Of a stretch of 64,000 bases of DNA, positions 8,280 to 16,314 are shown piece after piece (positions within the stretch are counted from its first letter, which is position 1; each line of letters starts with the position of its first letter). The stretch is from RYN-230 sp963837335 (GTDB taxonomy: Bacteria > Actinomycetota > Actinomycetes > Streptosporangiales > Streptosporangiaceae), in assembly GCA_963837335.1 (NCBI GenBank), contig CAWINS010000019.1, positions 1 through 64,000 on the forward strand, in the 5' to 3' direction. Under the pieces are notes generated by a model. The model worked only from the letters and a program-made list of their open reading frames with translations. It ran no database searches and was not told the DNA's origin. The translations under genes were made by a program, and so were the position numbers.

Positions 8280-8309
8280 GCCCGGGATCCGCCGCAGCGG
8301 ATCCCGGGC
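8280..8309 (-). terminator. Perfect hairpin downstream of the protease gene
   Basis: GCCCGGGATCCGC (8280-8292), loop CGCA, GCGGATCCCGGGC (8297-8309): a 13-bp perfect stem between the protease stop (8334) and the serpin start (8189). No T-run follows, so it may attenuate rather than fully stop transcription into the serpin gene. Confidence 0.6.
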
Positions 8310-8333
8310 GCGCCAGTAGGCAGATATCGTGCG

Positions 8334-9491
8334 TCAGCAGCTCGTCGCGCCGAAGCAGCGGACGTCGTTGGACAGGGTGTCCTGATAAGGCGAGTACATG
8401 GCCAGGGGCTGGCTGTTGTACTTGTAGTCGTTGTGGCCGTTGATCATGCCGCCTGTGCCGCTGCTCGTCCCCCAGCGGATGTTCCAGGCACCGCCGCTTG
8501 ACCCTCCGGTCATCGGATTGCCGATGGCGATGGGCTTGGTGGCGTTCGCGCCGCTGATAGCGCCGTCCTGTGCTGCGGTCGCGGCGATGTCCTCGATCAG
8601 GTTGTTGCCGTTGTACGGGGACGCGGCCGGGTACCCGAAGGCGACGAACTGCTCGCTGGGCCGCTGGTTCCAGGCGAATCCGTCCCAGCCCACGGCCTGC
8701 CCGAGCGTCCGGCCGGTCGTGCTGGACGTTCCCACCGTCATGGCGGCTTCGTCCTCGGTGAGATCCCGGTTGTTCAGCCAGGCTGTGTTTGTGGCCGAGC
8801 CGCCGTTCCAGACGAATTCACCGAACGGGTCGAAATTCGACAGGTTCCCGTTGTAGGCCGGGATAAAGATGGCAGAGCTGTCATAGACCTGGTTGTTCGA
8901 CTCGGTGTTCACGAGGCAGTGGCCGGCGGTCCAGATCTCGTTCTCGTTCTTGGTGCCGCTCGCCGAGGCGACCGCGGTGGCGGAACAGACGAATCCGCTG
9001 CCGCCATTGGTAAAGAAGAGCTTGCCGTTCACCTCGTAAGGATAGGTGCGCCACAGGGCCCAGGCCGGGGTGAAACTGTCGTAGGGGTACGGATAGGGGA
9101 ACGCCTCCGGCGTGATTGTCTTGGTGGGCGGGGCGACCGCCGCGTGCCCGCTCGCCCGGCCGCCCGCGACCTGGCCGGGCTTGCCCGGCTGCTTGCTCGT
9201 GACCGGGACGGCCTTCGGCTTTGTCCGGGCGACGATCACGCTGGCCGGCTTGGCCGCCCGGAGCCGGGCCGGCGTCCAGTAAGCCAGCACGGCCTTCGCG
9301 CTCGGAGTCTTGACGGGCGAGTGGATGACCACGGCCGGGTTAGCCGCGGGCGTGCTGGCGGCGGGCGTGCTGGCCATGGCGGACGCCCCCGGGGCGAGCC
9401 ACGCCCCGATCATGCCGGCCGAGCACAGCGCCGCCGGCACTGTCCAGCGGGCTACGCCGGACAAGGGATGCTTGTGCGTGTGAGATGGCAT
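8334..9491 (-). CDS. Secreted trypsin-like serine protease
   Basis: A 385-residue protein with a signal peptide (VARWTVPAALCSAGMIGAWLAPGASA, about residues 12-38) and a Pro/Ala/Lys-rich propeptide of about 90 residues. The chymotrypsin-fold domain has the catalytic His in WTAGHC (about 190), an Asp in the NNRDLTEDEAAM region, and the nucleophile in TGGSSGGAW (about 328). This spacing resembles V8/glutamyl-endopeptidase-like extracellular proteases. The mature enzyme would be extracellular. The serpin lipoprotein gene follows on the same strand and could encode its self-protecting inhibitor. No GntR dyad is found upstream, so it is probably outside the catabolic regulon. Confidence 0.88.
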   Translation of the reverse strand: MPSHTHKHPLSGVARWTVPAALCSAGMIGAWLAPGASAMASTPAASTPAANPAVVIHSPVKTPSAKAVLAYWTPARLRAAKPASVIVARTKPKAVPVTSKQPGKPGQVAGGRASGHAAVAPPTKTITPEAFPYPYPYDSFTPAWALWRTYPYEVNGKLFFTNGGSGFVCSATAVASASGTKNENEIWTAGHCLVNTESNNQVYDSSAIFIPAYNGNLSNFDPFGEFVWNGGSATNTAWLNNRDLTEDEAAMTVGTSSTTGRTLGQAVGWDGFAWNQRPSEQFVAFGYPAASPYNGNNLIEDIAATAAQDGAISGANATKPIAIGNPMTGGSSGGAWNIRWGTSSGTGGMINGHNDYKYNSQPLAMYSPYQDTLSNDVRCFGATSC

Positions 9492-10030
9492 TCAAAACCA
9501 CCCTTCTCGTGAGCTGCGCAAGGCGCACTGGCCTAGCGCCCCGGTCTTACCGGGTAAGGCCTTGGTGTCATGAGAACGGCGGCGCGGGAGCAGCCGGAAG
9601 TAACTCTCCTCCCTATCCGAATTGCCGCCGCTTGAAAGGAATCGGGCGAATGGGTGACAGCCGCCCCTGATTCCCCATATGCACTTTCTTACCGGGCCGG
9701 TCGGGCGCGGCGGTCTTCACCATAATGCACGGCCAGGGGCCCGCACTTAGAATTACATGCTCTGGTCACCGGCTCGTAAAGTTAAGACAAGTAATTCGCC
9801 ACATCGTGGCCGGGTAATAGCGGGAGTGCGGCCTGGGCCGGATAATGTCTTATTGGGCAGGAAATGATAAACGTGCGAGGCTTGTGCCCGCCGGGAAGTA
9901 CAGGCTGCCGGGCGGGCGCGTCGGGAGGGCGGGTGCGTCGGCCGCGCGGGCGGGTGCGTCGCGTGGATGGGTGCGCCGGGCGGGTGGGTGCATCGGGCGG
10001 GTGGCGATTTCCGGGCGTCCGGGAAGGTTT
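9492..10030. other. Intergenic region with a G-rich degenerate repeat tract
   Basis: No convincing gene is seen here. The first 350 bp are relatively AT-richer and probably hold the protease promoter. From about 9910 to 10006 a degenerate unit close to GGGCGGGTGCGTCG repeats six or seven times on the plus strand, with many G-triplets that could form quadruplex structures. The tract lies just downstream of the C-C hydrolase stop (10031). Confidence 0.6.
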
Positions 10031-10879
10031 CTAAGCGCCCAGGAACGGCTGGACCACGGCCAGGAAGTCGGCCGTCTTCTCGATCATCGTCCAGTGGCCG
10101 CACCCCGACAGCACGTGCAGCCGTGAGTCGGGCAGCAGGTCAACCAGCTGGGCCGAGGACACCCGCCACGGCACCACGCGGTCGTCACGGCCGTGCACCA
10201 GCAGGACGGGGGCGCTGATGGCCGCCAGCTCGGCCCCGGCCAGGGCCAGGTCGTCCACCCAGCGTTGCCGCGGCTCGGGGAACATGGCCGCCCAGGAGTC
10301 GCGCACCGGCGGGCTGAGGCTGGCCTGGTAGCGCAGCTCGATCAGCTCGTCGGTGATCAGCCCGCGGTCGTGCGCGAACAGGCCGATCACCTCACGCATC
10401 TGGGCCACCCCGGGGGTATAGCCCCACACCGTGTTCAGCCCCGGCGGCAGGGCCATCGCCACGCCCATCGAGCCCATCAGCACGATCCGCCGCACCGCGG
10501 CCGGGCGCGCGGCGGCCAGGGACAGCGCGACCGCCCCGCCCATCGAGTTCCCGATGATGTCCACCGGGCCGGTGCCCAGCGTGTCAAGCAGCGCCAGGGC
10601 GTGCTCCGTCCAGGCCGCACGGCCGTAGGTGCGCGGCTCGCCGGTGGCGGTGCCGCCGAAGCCGAGCTGGTCGGGCGCGATCACCCGGCGGTCCTGGCTC
10701 AGCGCCGGAATCACCGGGCGCCAGTTCGCGGTGGCGGTCACGCCCGGGCCCGACCCGTGCAGCAGCAGCACCGGCGGCGCCTGCTGGCCGCCCGCGCGCT
10801 GGCCGGCGCGCCGGTGTCGATGACCGCGGTGGGCACGCCTGCGACGTCGACCTGGCCTACCGTCAGAGGTCGCGGTCAT
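10031..10879 (-). pseudogene. Alpha/beta hydrolase, meta-cleavage-product C-C hydrolase type, N-terminus frameshifted
   Basis: From about residue 36 the protein is intact: PPVLLLHGSGPGVTATANW (the HGSGPG oxyanion motif of BphD/HsaD-type enzymes), PDQLGFGGT, the nucleophile elbow IGNSMGGAV, Asp in HGRDDRVVP and His in SGCGHWTMIEK. The first 35 codons read as basic nonsense, while another frame encodes LTVGQVDVAGVPTAVIDTGAP, the expected first beta-strands. An extra base near 10866 and a missing base near 10800-10815 would restore one frame. These enzymes hydrolyse the C-C bond of ring-cleavage products. It overlaps the VOC gene end by 17 bp in the operon that starts at 12258. Confidence 0.8.
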
Positions 10880-11897
10880 GAGGCCCTTCCGGTGCCGACG
10901 GGTTCGGTGCCGGCCGGTTCGGTGCCTGCGGGTTCCCTGCTGGCGGCTCCCGCCGGGGGCGGCTTGCGGCCCGCGGCGGCTGCCGGGGGGACGGTTCGCT
11001 GCCGGAGGGCTGGAGCTGGTACTGGGAGGAGGGACGGCGCACGGGCCCGAGCCACATGTCGATCGACCCGACCTCGTCCGGGTCGAAGGTGCGCGGCACC
11101 CAGGCCGCGTCGTCCTCGATCCGGCGGACGCCGAACGAGTACTCGTAGGTGAACCCCTCCGGGCCCAGGAAGTACAGGAAGATCGCGGTGGACTGGGGGT
11201 GGCGCCCGGGGCCCATCTCGATCTCGACGCCGTGCTCGACCAGGAAATGCCAGTTCCGGAACACGTCGTCGATGGTGGCCACCTGGAAGTTCATGTGGCA
11301 CAGCCCGGGCCGCTCGCCGCGGAACACGGCCAGCTTGTGATGCACCGGGTCGATCCGCAGGAGGCAGGCGGCGTCGCCGATCCAGTCCGAGACCCGTGCG
11401 TTGAACCGGGTGCTCCAGAACCGGTAGGCCTCGTGCACGTCCGGCGCGTCCAGGCACAGGTGCCCGAACTCGGTGATCCCGGCCGGCCGGGTGAACGCGA
11501 CCGGCCGGGTGATCGTCTCCTGCTGGCTCACGAGTTCCAGCCGGTTGCCGAACGGGTCATCGAACGCGATGAACTCCCGGACCCGCCGGGACCGCGCCTC
11601 GGCCGGATCACCGCGGCGCACCCGGAACCCGGCGCGCTCCAGTTCCGTCTCGGCCGCGGCGAGCGCGTCGGTGTCGGCGACCGCGAAGCCGGAGGAGATG
11701 ACCCCGGACGGCCCCTCGACCAGCGCGAGGCAGTGATGCCGGTGGTCGGCGCGCAGGTGGGCCACCCCGGCCTCGGCCATCCCGGGTTCGGCGGGCGTGG
11801 CCAGTTCCAGGCCGACGATGTCGGTCGCGAACCGGACGGCCGCCCCGAGGTCGGCGACGCCGGACCGGACGTAGGCGATGTCGGTGAGCGTGATCAT
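10863..11897 (-). CDS. VOC-family extradiol dioxygenase-like protein (two-domain)
   Basis: A 344-residue protein with two tandem glyoxalase/VOC modules, the type I extradiol dioxygenase architecture. The C-terminal module keeps the iron triad: His in ITEFGHLCLD, His in GLCHMNFQV and Glu in FTYEYSFGV. Type I extradiol enzymes cleave catechols next to the hydroxyl groups with Fe(II) and O2. It sits between a SnoaL-like gene and a C-C hydrolase gene, the textbook partner for the next step. The last 60 residues are Pro/Arg/Ser-rich and encoded by imperfect GGTTCGGTGCC-type repeats; they may be a non-native extension caused by an indel. Confidence 0.85.
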   Translation of the reverse strand: MITLTDIAYVRSGVADLGAAVRFATDIVGLELATPAEPGMAEAGVAHLRADHRHHCLALVEGPSGVISSGFAVADTDALAAAETELERAGFRVRRGDPAEARSRRVREFIAFDDPFGNRLELVSQQETITRPVAFTRPAGITEFGHLCLDAPDVHEAYRFWSTRFNARVSDWIGDAACLLRIDPVHHKLAVFRGERPGLCHMNFQVATIDDVFRNWHFLVEHGVEIEMGPGRHPQSTAIFLYFLGPEGFTYEYSFGVRRIEDDAAWVPRTFDPDEVGSIDMWLGPVRRPSSQYQLQPSGSEPSPRQPPRAASRPRREPPAGNPQAPNRPAPNPSAPEGPHDRDL

Positions 11898-11904
11898 GGG
11901 CAGC

Positions 11905-12258
11905 TCAGGCGTAGACCGGGGTGACGTCGATATAGATCTGCCACTCGCGGACCAGGTCTCCCTCGTAGACGAGGATGTCCGCGTTGGGCACGGTGACGGT
12001 CTTGCCGTCGTGGCGCCGGTACTCCACGTCGATCTGCGCGATGACCGTGTCGCCGGACTCGAACACGTTCCTGATGTGGTGGGTCAGCCCGCCGATCGAG
12101 GAGAAGAAGCCCGCCACCGCCTCCCGGACCGCGGCCCGCCCGGTGACCGGGTCGGCGTTCCCGAAGCGGAAGGTCACGTCGGGGGTGAGATGGGCGACGA
12201 ACTTGTCGGGGTCGAACGCGTCGATGTCCGCGAAGGTCTGGGCTACGTCTCGGCTCAT
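11905..12258 (-). CDS. SnoaL-like (NTF2-fold) small protein
   Basis: A 117-residue protein. ATG 12258 is chosen because AGGGAGAG precedes it and the SnoaL fold starts immediately after. It has the expected FDPDKFVAHLTPDVTFRFGN, AAVREAVAGFF and a final beta-strand VREWQIYIDVTPVY. It leads an operon with the VOC dioxygenase (7-bp gap) and the C-C hydrolase. The tandem 16-bp boxes at 12350-12381 lie about 92 bp upstream. A dehydratase, isomerase or accessory role is possible; no specific reaction can be assigned. Confidence 0.8.
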   Translation of the reverse strand: MSRDVAQTFADIDAFDPDKFVAHLTPDVTFRFGNADPVTGRAAVREAVAGFFSSIGGLTHHIRNVFESGDTVIAQIDVEYRRHDGKTVTVPNADILVYEGDLVREWQIYIDVTPVYA

Positions 12259-12349
12259 GATGCTCTCCCTCATTGGAGGCCGGCGGGGCAGGACCGGCGG
12301 GCGGATCTCCCGGGGCCTCCGCGGAGGCCGGCGGGAGGCCGTCCGGCCG

Positions 12350-12381
12350 AAAGTGTATGCAGTTCGAACTGTATGCAGTTC
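12350..12381. promoter_or_regulatory. Two abutting 16-bp dyad operators, sites 5 and 6
   Basis: AAAGTGTATGCAGTTC (12350-12365) is followed directly by GAACTGTATGCAGTTC (12366-12381); the second is a perfect dyad. The pair lies between the end of the VOC gene at 12409 and the SnoaL-like start at 12258, upstream of the operon ending at 10031. Confidence 0.75.
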
Positions 12382-12408
12382 GCCGGGATTCTGCAATGGC
12401 GTTCTGGC

Positions 12409-13308
12409 TCAGGCCTCGGGTTCCTGGTTGGCCAGGAAGGTCTCCGGCGGCGGCGTGCCCCACAGGTGCGGGGGGACCTCCCAGTCGCTGGCCACCCAGC
12501 AGTCGTCGATCTGGTCGATGTCGGAGAACCACTCGATCCAGGAGCCCCACGGGTCCGGGTTGTAGTGGAAGAAGTTCGAGCCGATGGTGTGACGGCCCAG
12601 GCCCCAGCCGGGCTCGCGGCCCCGGGCGCGCATCCGGTCGGCGCCGATCGCGATCGCGTCGATGGACGGCACCTCGAAGCTGGCGTGGTGGAAGCCGCGG
12701 TGCGAGCTGGCGATGAACCCGAAGATGTGATGATCACCGGGGCCGGCGTTCAGGAAGGTGACCAGGCCGCGGATCCGGTCACTCACCCGCAGGCCGAGCA
12801 CCTGGGTGTAGAACTCGGTCATCTGCTGAGGCTGCGCGGTGAACAGCAGGGTGTGCCCGAGTCGCCGGGGGAGCACGTCCTCGGTGGCCTGCCGCCACTG
12901 GGCCACGCCGATCCGCTGCCGGCTGCCACCCACGTTGAACAGCACCTCGTCGGCGGGGCGGGCCGGCGCCTGGGCCTCGTCGAGAAGTTGCACGGCGGTG
13001 CCGTCCGGGTCGCGGATCCACAGCCCGTCCTCGGTCGCGCCGGGCGGCGGCTCGATGACTGGTGTGCCCGCCCGGTCCAGGGCCTCGCGGACCGAGTCGA
13101 GTGACCCCGGGCTCAGCGTGAACGAGACGTGGTGCAGCCGCTTGGCCGGCGCCTGGACGAGGCGGATCTGTTCCTGGGTGCGGCCGGGGCACTGGGCGAC
13201 CAGCGACCCGTCCTTCTCCCCGGTCTCCAGCCCGAAGTCTTGCAGGAACCCTTCGGCCACCTCGAGATCCGGCACTTCCAGCGCGTAGTGGTGCAGCCCT
13301 GAAATCAC
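12409..13308 (-). CDS. VOC-family extradiol dioxygenase-like protein
   Basis: A 299-residue two-module VOC protein starting at ATG 13308. The first module (SGLHHYALEVPD to RDPDGTAVQLLDE) is structural. The second carries the Fe(II) ligands His in RRLGHTLLF, His in RGFHHASFE and Glu in GSWIEWFSD, as in 2,3-dihydroxybiphenyl- or catechol-2,3-dioxygenases. It shares only general similarity with the VOC protein at 10863, so the cluster has two distinct ring-cleavage candidates. It is transcribed alone from a promoter carrying a perfect dyad at 13329-13344, 21 bp before the start. Confidence 0.87.
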   Translation of the reverse strand: MISGLHHYALEVPDLEVAEGFLQDFGLETGEKDGSLVAQCPGRTQEQIRLVQAPAKRLHHVSFTLSPGSLDSVREALDRAGTPVIEPPPGATEDGLWIRDPDGTAVQLLDEAQAPARPADEVLFNVGGSRQRIGVAQWRQATEDVLPRRLGHTLLFTAQPQQMTEFYTQVLGLRVSDRIRGLVTFLNAGPGDHHIFGFIASSHRGFHHASFEVPSIDAIAIGADRMRARGREPGWGLGRHTIGSNFFHYNPDPWGSWIEWFSDIDQIDDCWVASDWEVPPHLWGTPPPETFLANQEPEA

Positions 13309-13328
13309 GGCGCTTCCCCTTCCTCGTT

Positions 13329-13344
13329 AAACTGCATACAGTTT
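13329..13344. promoter_or_regulatory. 16-bp dyad operator, site 7 (reverse orientation)
   Basis: AAACTG-CATA-CAGTTT, the complement-strand form of site 1, between the divergent VOC gene (minus, 13308) and the aldolase-like gene (plus, 13469). It could control both. Confidence 0.75.
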
Positions 13345-13363
13345 TGCAGAGATGTGAGCCGCT

Positions 13364-13437
13364 GTGAAGGCCAGCACCGTGAAGGCCAGCACCGTGAAGG
13401 CAGACCGAGGCAGCCGTGAAGGCCAGCACCGTGAAGG
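13364..13437. repeat. 15-bp tandem repeat
   Basis: GTGAAGGCCAGCACC occurs at 13364, 13379 and 13416, with partial copies at 13394 and 13431. The tract lies in the leader of the aldolase-like gene, between the operator and its ribosome site. It can be read as coding (Lys-Ala-Ser-Thr), but the better start codon is downstream of it. Confidence 0.8.
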
Positions 13438-13468
13438 CCGGGCAGCCTGGCGGAAAGGAGGGCGCGCC

Positions 13469-14137
13469 GTGATTCCAGCGCCGGAGGACCGGGATGAGGT
13501 CGCCGAGGCGGCGCGCGTGCTGTCCGCCCTGGGGCTGGTCACCGCCTACGGGCATGTGTCCGTCCGGACCGGGACGGCCATGCTGATCACGCCGGCCGCG
13601 GACCTGGCCACGGTCACCGGGTCCGCCCTCGTCGAGGTCCCGCTCACGGCGGCGGCGCTGCCGCCCGGCGCTCCGGCCGAGGCGTGGGCGCACCTGGCCC
13701 TCTACCAGGCCAGGAGCGATGCTGGTGCGATCGCCCGCGCCCAGCCCCCGGCCGCGTTCGCCGCGGCGGCCGCGAACGCGGCGCTGCTTCCGCTGCACGG
13801 CCAGGCGGCGTGGCTCGGCGCGTCCGTCCCCGTGCACGACAGCGCGCTGCTGCTGCGGTCGGCCGAGCTGGCCGGGTCCGCGGCCGGCCGCCTGCCCGAG
13901 GGTGAGGCGCTGCTGCTGCGCGGGAACGGCGCGCTCACGCTGGGGGCCACGCCGGGCATCGCCGTCGCCCGCATGTGGCTGCTCTCGGCGGCCTGCGACA
14001 CGTTCCTCGCCGCCCGGGCGGGCGGCCCGGTGACTGAGCTGTCCGCCGAGGAGATCGCGTCGTGGCGCGCCGTCCAGGACGAACTCCTGCCCCGGCTGTG
14101 GCAGCATCTGCGCCGCCGCGCCCTGGAGCGTCCCTGA
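13469..14137 (+). CDS. Class II aldolase/adducin-family protein lacking metal ligands
   Basis: A 222-residue protein starting at GTG 13469 behind GGAAAGGAGG. The fold is recognisable from VLSALGLVTAYGHVSVRTG, TPAADL and the C-terminal helices LLSAACDTFLAARAGGPVTEL. Class II aldolases hold Zn(II) through a His-x-His in the middle and a His near ..HG..; here those places read AIARAQPPA and LRGNGALTLG, so the usual ligands appear to be missing. It may be a non-aldolase (decarboxylase, binding protein or degenerate copy). It is divergent from a VOC dioxygenase and probably under the same GntR dyad, so it remains connected with the catabolic group. Confidence 0.72.
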   Translation: MIPAPEDRDEVAEAARVLSALGLVTAYGHVSVRTGTAMLITPAADLATVTGSALVEVPLTAAALPPGAPAEAWAHLALYQARSDAGAIARAQPPAAFAAAAANAALLPLHGQAAWLGASVPVHDSALLLRSAELAGSAAGRLPEGEALLLRGNGALTLGATPGIAVARMWLLSAACDTFLAARAGGPVTELSAEEIASWRAVQDELLPRLWQHLRRRALERP

Positions 14138-14140
14138 CCG

Positions 14141-14202
14141 GTGCCCAGTTCAGGGGTGCCCAGGTTCAGGGGCGCCCAGTTCAGGCCGCCCAGGTTCAGG
14201 GG
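14141..14202. repeat. 15/16-bp tandem repeat, four copies
   Basis: The units GTGCCCAGTTCAGGG, GTGCCCAGGTTCAGGG, GCGCCCAGTTCAGGC and CGCCCAGGTTCAGGG follow each other directly after the aldolase-like stop codon, filling the gap to the convergent DUF429 gene. Confidence 0.85.
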
Positions 14203-14205
14203 AGC

Positions 14206-14907
14206 TCACGTCCAGATAGCTGCCGGGATCCCGTCGCTGAAGACCTCCGGCGACGGGGGCAGGCAGCGCGCGGAGCCGTCGCTGACCCGCCGGGCGGTCC
14301 AGGCCGCCGCGGCCGCGTCGAGCACGTCGTTGACGCCGGCCTGCTCGCCGGCCAGGCCGAGGTCGCCGTCCAGGACAATGCCCGCCTGGGCGAGCAGGGT
14401 CCGGCGCTGGACCGCCCCGGCCCAGGTGCTCTTGCGTGACCGGAGGGGCGCCCCGGCCATCGCGGCGAAGCTCAGCTCAGGGTGGGCTTCCACGACCTGG
14501 GCCGGCGCCGCGCTGCCCGTCTGGAGCCACTGGTCGACATCGAGGATCTTGGCTCGCAGGGCGAACGCCTGGCGCGAGAGGCCTTCCCCGGCCAGCCGCC
14601 GGTTCTCGGCCGCGGCGCCCTGATAATCGGCCGCCTCCACCGCGGCGCGGACGGGCGTGATGAACAAGGACGGCCACCGGCGGCCGAGCGCCTCCCGGGC
14701 CAGCTGGTCCGCACGGCGCCGCCCGGTGTCCGCGAGGCCGATGGGAATGTCGATGGCGATGACCAGCACCGGGCCGTCGGCGGTGGCGCGGCCGGCCAGT
14801 TCACCTATCCCCGGCGCGAAATAGGCGCGCGCCCTCCCGCCAGACAGGGCGATCCCGATCCAGCCCGCCCGGCATGCATCGACGCCCAGTACCCGTCCGC
14901 CGCTCAT
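14206..14907 (-). CDS. DUF429 domain-containing protein
   Basis: A 233-residue protein with the DUF429 pattern: VLGVDACRAGWIG at the N-terminus, VIAIDIPIGL near residue 50, and VEAHPELSFAAM near 140. DUF429 adopts an RNase-H-like fold with conserved acidic residues, and a nuclease-like or nucleotide-related role has been suggested; no substrate is known. The gene is convergent with the aldolase-like gene and separated from it by short tandem repeats. It looks intact and monocistronic. Confidence 0.82.
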   Translation of the reverse strand: MSGGRVLGVDACRAGWIGIALSGGRARAYFAPGIGELAGRATADGPVLVIAIDIPIGLADTGRRRADQLAREALGRRWPSLFITPVRAAVEAADYQGAAAENRRLAGEGLSRQAFALRAKILDVDQWLQTGSAAPAQVVEAHPELSFAAMAGAPLRSRKSTWAGAVQRRTLLAQAGIVLDGDLGLAGEQAGVNDVLDAAAAAWTARRVSDGSARCLPPSPEVFSDGIPAAIWT

Positions 14908-15203
14908 CCAGCCATGATCCCCGCTGGCCGCGGCCGGGTGGCCGGGCCCGGATCCTTGATCGCGGTCAAAAAGGGGTGCGATGCGTCAGAAATTGACCGT
15001 GATCACCGGAGCGGACCGCAACGCACGGCCAGATCCGCGAACTCCGTCGACGCAGTGTGATCAGAGTGATACTTTCGGTTATCGAGTCGCCTGCCGTCCC
15101 CCGCCCCCCAGCGATCAACGGCTGATCCCCGCCTGACGATGGTGTCCTGGCGTGCGCCAGTGCGGGCTGATGCGGGCCAATCGAACGAGGGAGAACACCG
15201 CGC

Positions 15204-16130
15204 ATGAGCCTGCCGCCGTGCCCCGGCAGAGCCGCCCCATCCCGTCACCCCGGGGCCTGGGTCATGAGGGCGGCCGCAACCGCCCTCGGTACGCTCCTCG
15301 CGTTCGCGGCCTGGTTAATCAGCCAAGCGGGGGTAGCGCAGGCCGCCAGCCCGTGGCCCTCCGGCCACGGCGTCCAGGTGCGGGACGTCGCCTGGATCGC
15401 CGCGCCGGCCAGCGGAACGCTGCGCCCCGGGATGCAGGGGGCGGCGGTCCGGCGGCTGCAGCAACGGCTGGCTCAGCTGCACTACTACCCGGGCGCCGTG
15501 AACGGGCGGTTCGGCACCGACACCCTCGAAGCCGTCTGGGCGTTCAAGGAAGTGCAGGGGCTGCCGACGACGGCCGGCGCCGACGAGGTCGACCCGGCCA
15601 TGCAGCGGGCGCTGGCCCGCCCTCAGCCGCCGTCCGTGCTGGTTCCCCAGGGGGGTGGCCTGCGCATCGAGGTCAACCTGCCGCGCGAGGTGCTGGTCCT
15701 CTACCGGCACCACCAGGTGGCGCTGATCAGCCATATCTCCGCGGGCGGTGGTTACCGCTACCGCTGCCCCGGCGGCGGGACCTGCGGCCCGGCGCTCACC
15801 CCGGACGGGAACTACCGGGCGCACTGGTTCGCCGGGGGCTGGCTGCACGTCCCGCTGGGCCGGATGTACAACCCGGTGTTCTTCATCGGCGCGAACTTCG
15901 CCATCCACGGCGACATTCCCATCCCGCTCCAGCCGGCCTCCCACGGCTGCGTGCGGATACCGGTTGACGTGGCGAACGTGCTGTACAAGCAGATCAGGAT
16001 CAGCCCGGACCGCGGCACGCCCATCTACATCCGGGGTCAGGCGCCCGGCACGCTGATCCCGAAGCCACGGGCTGCCCGCAGCGCCCCCGCCGCACCGCCG
16101 CCGCACCGGCTACCCCGACCCCCTGGGTGA
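15204..16130 (+). CDS. L,D-transpeptidase (YkuD) with peptidoglycan-binding domain
   Basis: A 308-residue exported enzyme. It has a membrane/signal segment around residues 21-47 (AATALGTLLAFAAWLISQAGVAQA), a PG_binding_1 domain (about 68-135; GMQGAAVRRLQQRLAQL), then the YkuD catalytic domain with IHGDIPIPLQPASHGCVRIP, where the His and SHGC Cys form the active site. L,D-transpeptidases make 3-3 cross-links in peptidoglycan. The Pro/Ala-rich C-terminus is probably disordered. A GAGGGAGAA ribosome site supports ATG 15204. The 296 bp upstream contain no gene; I looked for a cyclic-di-AMP riboswitch there and could not identify one. Confidence 0.9.
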   Translation: MSLPPCPGRAAPSRHPGAWVMRAAATALGTLLAFAAWLISQAGVAQAASPWPSGHGVQVRDVAWIAAPASGTLRPGMQGAAVRRLQQRLAQLHYYPGAVNGRFGTDTLEAVWAFKEVQGLPTTAGADEVDPAMQRALARPQPPSVLVPQGGGLRIEVNLPREVLVLYRHHQVALISHISAGGGYRYRCPGGGTCGPALTPDGNYRAHWFAGGWLHVPLGRMYNPVFFIGANFAIHGDIPIPLQPASHGCVRIPVDVANVLYKQIRISPDRGTPIYIRGQAPGTLIPKPRAARSAPAAPPPHRLPRPPG

Positions 16131-16314
16131 TGGCTGGTCCCGCACTGATCAAGATCCCGGGAGTGCCGGGTCTCGTATTTCCCCACTAACGCCCGTCCCG
16201 CAGCACGTAACCCGCGGGCGGGAGCCGCTGCGCCGGAGCCGCCGGCGGCCTGGGCCGGGCTGGCATACTCGGCAGCACGCGCCGGCCAGCCGGGCGGGCC
16301 AGGGGGAGCTGCTG

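Noticed and set aside
6985..8319. 444-codon plus-strand open frame opposite the serpin gene
   Set aside because: Low-complexity Gly/Arg/Gln composition and no domain; the minus-strand serpin motifs and codon pattern explain the region.
13364..13468. Upstream start at 13364 for the aldolase-like gene
   Set aside because: It would add a tandem-repeat-encoded Lys-Ala-Ser-Thr stretch and has no ribosome site, whereas GTG 13469 follows GGAAAGGAGG.
14908..15203. Possible cyclic-di-AMP riboswitch upstream of the L,D-transpeptidase
   Set aside because: Such riboswitches precede some actinobacterial cell-wall genes, but I could not match the conserved core here.
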